From NCBI GenBank assembly GCA_965644315.1, contig CBFFRQ010000042.1:310001-374000 (forward strand): 64,000 nucleotides of DNA. Direction: 5' to 3'. Shown piece after piece: positions 61,963 to 64,000 of the stretch. The notes under the pieces were generated by a model, which was not told the DNA's origin, did no database searches, and worked only from the letters and a program-made list of their open reading frames with translations. Within the stretch, counting starts at the first letter, position 1. The number at the start of each line of letters is the position of its first letter. A program made the translations under genes and the position numbers. Source of the stretch: Caecitellus pseudoparvulus. Lineage: Eukaryota; Bigyra: Bicosoecida.

Positions 61963-64000
61963 ATGCAGGGCCTGACAACCAGCACGGTGAACTTGAGCGG
62001 GGGTTTCGGGCTCAAACCAATTGAGCAGGGGCCGAAGGTGAGAAAGCAAGTTGCAGCGATTTCGTAAGTTGCAGCCCTGCCCGCTCGGGAAACGTGCTTG
62101 TGAGAGACAGCTGCGTCCCGTGCACGCGATCTCAGGGATGTGCCACGCCATTGCTGGAGACGAATCAAGTGCGAGGGCCCTTCACCGCCTGTGCGCACCA
62201 AGTGCTCGCTCATTGTGGAGGGAACGACCCTTGTCTTGCACGGAGGGGAGGGGAGCGGCATGTCGAATGGAGTGCATTGCCTGGACCTGGAGCAAACCGT
62301 CCAGGGCTGGAGCAGCCAGACGCCAGCTCCCGACCTAGGCATCCCTGCCGCATCCAGTCACTCGGCGACTGTAGTTGGACGAGAGATGGTCGTGTTTGGA
62401 GGGGAGGAGTTGGTGTCCGACGCGCAGGGTCAGAGGTTTAGGTGCCTGTTGAACAAGCTGTCCACATTCAACCTCGACGAGCAGAAGTGGATCGCCCTCC
62501 CCACCCTCGGCGTGCCTCCCACCTTTGCAGTGCCCATGCCTCGTAAAGGACACAGTGCGACGGCGTTGCCCCAGAACCGCATGCTGGTGCTGGGCGGCGC
62601 AGGCAAGGCTGGAGGGGCAACTGGTCCCCAGCACTACTGGTCGGACGCTTTTGTGTTGGACTGCAAAACATGGCTGTGGACAAAGCTCCGCCTGTTTGGT
62701 GCTGTTCCTGGGAAGCGAGGGGGGCACTCGGCGGCCCTGAAGGCCGGAACAAGTGAGGTGTTCATCTACGGTGGCTTGACCGACCCTGTCCGGTGCACCC
62801 CTGACGGGACACCGCTGCCGCTTAGTGCTTGCTCAGAGCGCACCCTGCACCCAGCCCTTGTTACTGTCCTGGATACCGAGTCGGGGCGCTGCTCTCCGTT
62901 CCTCACCGTTGGCGCCCACCCAGGCCCGTTGCATGACCATGCTGCTGTGTTTGACATCCGGAGCCCCACCCTCATGTACTTGTTCGGTGGCCGAAGGCAT
63001 GACGGCACTGTGAATGGCGACTTCTACATTCTAGACACAGAGGCTGCTGCCTGGACATGCGTCAGCAGGCACTCTGTTCGCCCGTCCTCTCCTCCCGCGG
63101 CTGGGTGGTCCTGGACTCCCCCGAGCCCGCGGTTCAGTAGTGCTGTGGCAGCGCTTGACGGCGGCTTCGTCGTGTTTGGAGGGTCTTCGTCTACTGGAAT
63201 GTGTGATGCCAGTGTATTTGTGCTCTCCACCCCAGCAATGGCAGTTGATCCCATGCGGGGTGCCGCCGCCCCTCGCCATTCCTGCATTGACACTCGCGAC
63301 GTGCTGCTGCATGACCGAGCAAAGCAAGGGCTGACAACGACGCAAGCCAGTGGTGATGCCCCCGCATCTACTCAAGCGTCGCTTGCTGTGGTTTCCCCCA
63401 CCCGTGAGCGTGCTGCACCAGAGCCAGCAGCATCCCTCACGCAGCGCCGGCCGCGCACGGAGCGACGAGACATGTGGCTGTACCAACACCAGCACATGGA
63501 CGTGTGGCGACTTGCCCTTCAAATCCCAACGACAGCCTTTCACATTGCAAATGGCCGCAGAAACCGGCGGGTAGGGGCCCAGCGCAGCGGTCCTACCGGC
63601 AGAGCAGCAGGCGCCTCGCGGCCCCAGTCTCCTTGGACGCTGGCTCGCCAACGGCGTGAAGAAGCCGAAGCTGCAGCAGCACTCCGTGAAAGTGCTGCTG
63701 CTAGCCGTCCCTGCAATCCGGAGGGTCGACCTTACTCAAGGCTGGGGGAGGGTCTCGCACCCCAATTTCAAGTGGAGATCGAGCCTGCCCTCTTCACATA
63801 CCCTGGCCGGCAATCGCGAGCACCGACACCAGCAGGTGAGCCAGAGTGGGGAGACAGCAGTTGCAGTGGCTGGCTGCCCCCCTCTTCGCCCTGCCTTTCC
63901 TCAGCAGCCCTAGAGTCCTCACATCATGGGACCAAGGTGCTCGGCAAGCCGGGCAAGTGGGGCGCCCAGGAGCGCTCCCTTGCCCCAGCCAAGCCGGGCA
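61963..64000 (+). CDS. Kelch-repeat protein, 3' end beyond window
   Basis: Exons 61963-62063, 62136-63835 and about 63908 to the window edge; about 631 residues seen. The first intron has a full GTAAGT donor and joins AAIS in phase to DVPRHCWRRIKCEGPSPP. Kelch blades follow: TTLVLHGGEGSG, SSHSATVVGREMVVFGGEE, KGHSATALPQNRMLVLGG, GGHSAALKAGTSEVFIYGG, LMYLFGGRRHDG and GGFVVFGGSSS, each with the Gly-Gly and downstream Trp (for example WSSQTP, WIALPT, WLWTKL). Six blades make a propeller, followed by an Arg/Ala-rich tail with possible helix (RQRREEAEAAAALRE). The second acceptor is ambiguous (TCAGCAG, two adjacent AGs). Function unassigned; such proteins often serve as adaptors. Confidence 0.75.

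Overview
This is a nuclear, GC-rich, gene-dense segment from a microbial eukaryote. The evidence is 44 short spliceosomal introns (about 60-340 nt) that I could place by joining exons of recognisable proteins, together with eukaryote-only genes: LSM6, RPB4, eS21, VPS24/CHMP3, NOB1, ALG3, a Rac-type GTPase and GPKOW. The mix is not that of an animal, fungus or land plant. A CDPK-type kinase, a long PPR array, a Dbl-homology RhoGEF and bacterial-type sugar genes occur together. An alga or related protist (for example haptophyte, stramenopile or another GC-rich lineage) fits, but the lineage is not settled by this window.

Layout. 1-9.4 kb: 3' part of pseudouridine synthase PUS7, a COX7A-like mitochondrial protein, a Rac/Rho GTPase and ferroportin on +, then LSM6 and an Atg22-like transporter on -. 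9.6-13.7 kb: two tandem fucosyltransferase-like genes on - whose 3' halves are almost identical. 14.4-26 kb: ALG3 and a WD40 protein (+), eS21 (-), a coiled-coil protein, a prenylation-motif CDPK and the spliceosomal G-patch/KOW protein (+). 26-32.3 kb: three head-to-tail + genes of bacterial character, namely a Gfo/Idh/MocA sugar dehydrogenase and two membrane-anchored glycosyltransferases. 32.5-37.2 kb: NOB1, VPS24, an unknown one-TM protein (+) and RPB4 (-). 37.6-54 kb: one gene of 5,338 codons with a 13-codon first exon and a 16-kb second exon. It joins a RhoGEF (DH-PH-PH) to a PPR-repeat region and a coiled coil. 54-64 kb: a WbpE/WlbC-type aminotransferase and a large IQ/WW-like protein (-), bS16 ribosomal protein (+), GH99 endo-mannosidase (-), and a kelch protein that runs off the right edge.

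Themes. (1) Glycan metabolism is strongly represented: two fucosyltransferases, ALG3, sugar dehydrogenase, two other glycosyltransferases, sugar aminotransferase and GH99. The dehydrogenase and aminotransferase are successive-step partners in bacterial UDP-2,3-diacetamido-glucuronate synthesis. (2) Rho signalling appears twice, as the GTPase and the giant RhoGEF-PPR protein. (3) A short word, AATTTCCGC or its complement, recurs in non-coding DNA close to the start codons of many genes here, in either orientation and often inside the first or second intron. It is the best candidate for an undescribed regulatory element. No tRNA, rRNA, CRISPR array or transposon was recognised.
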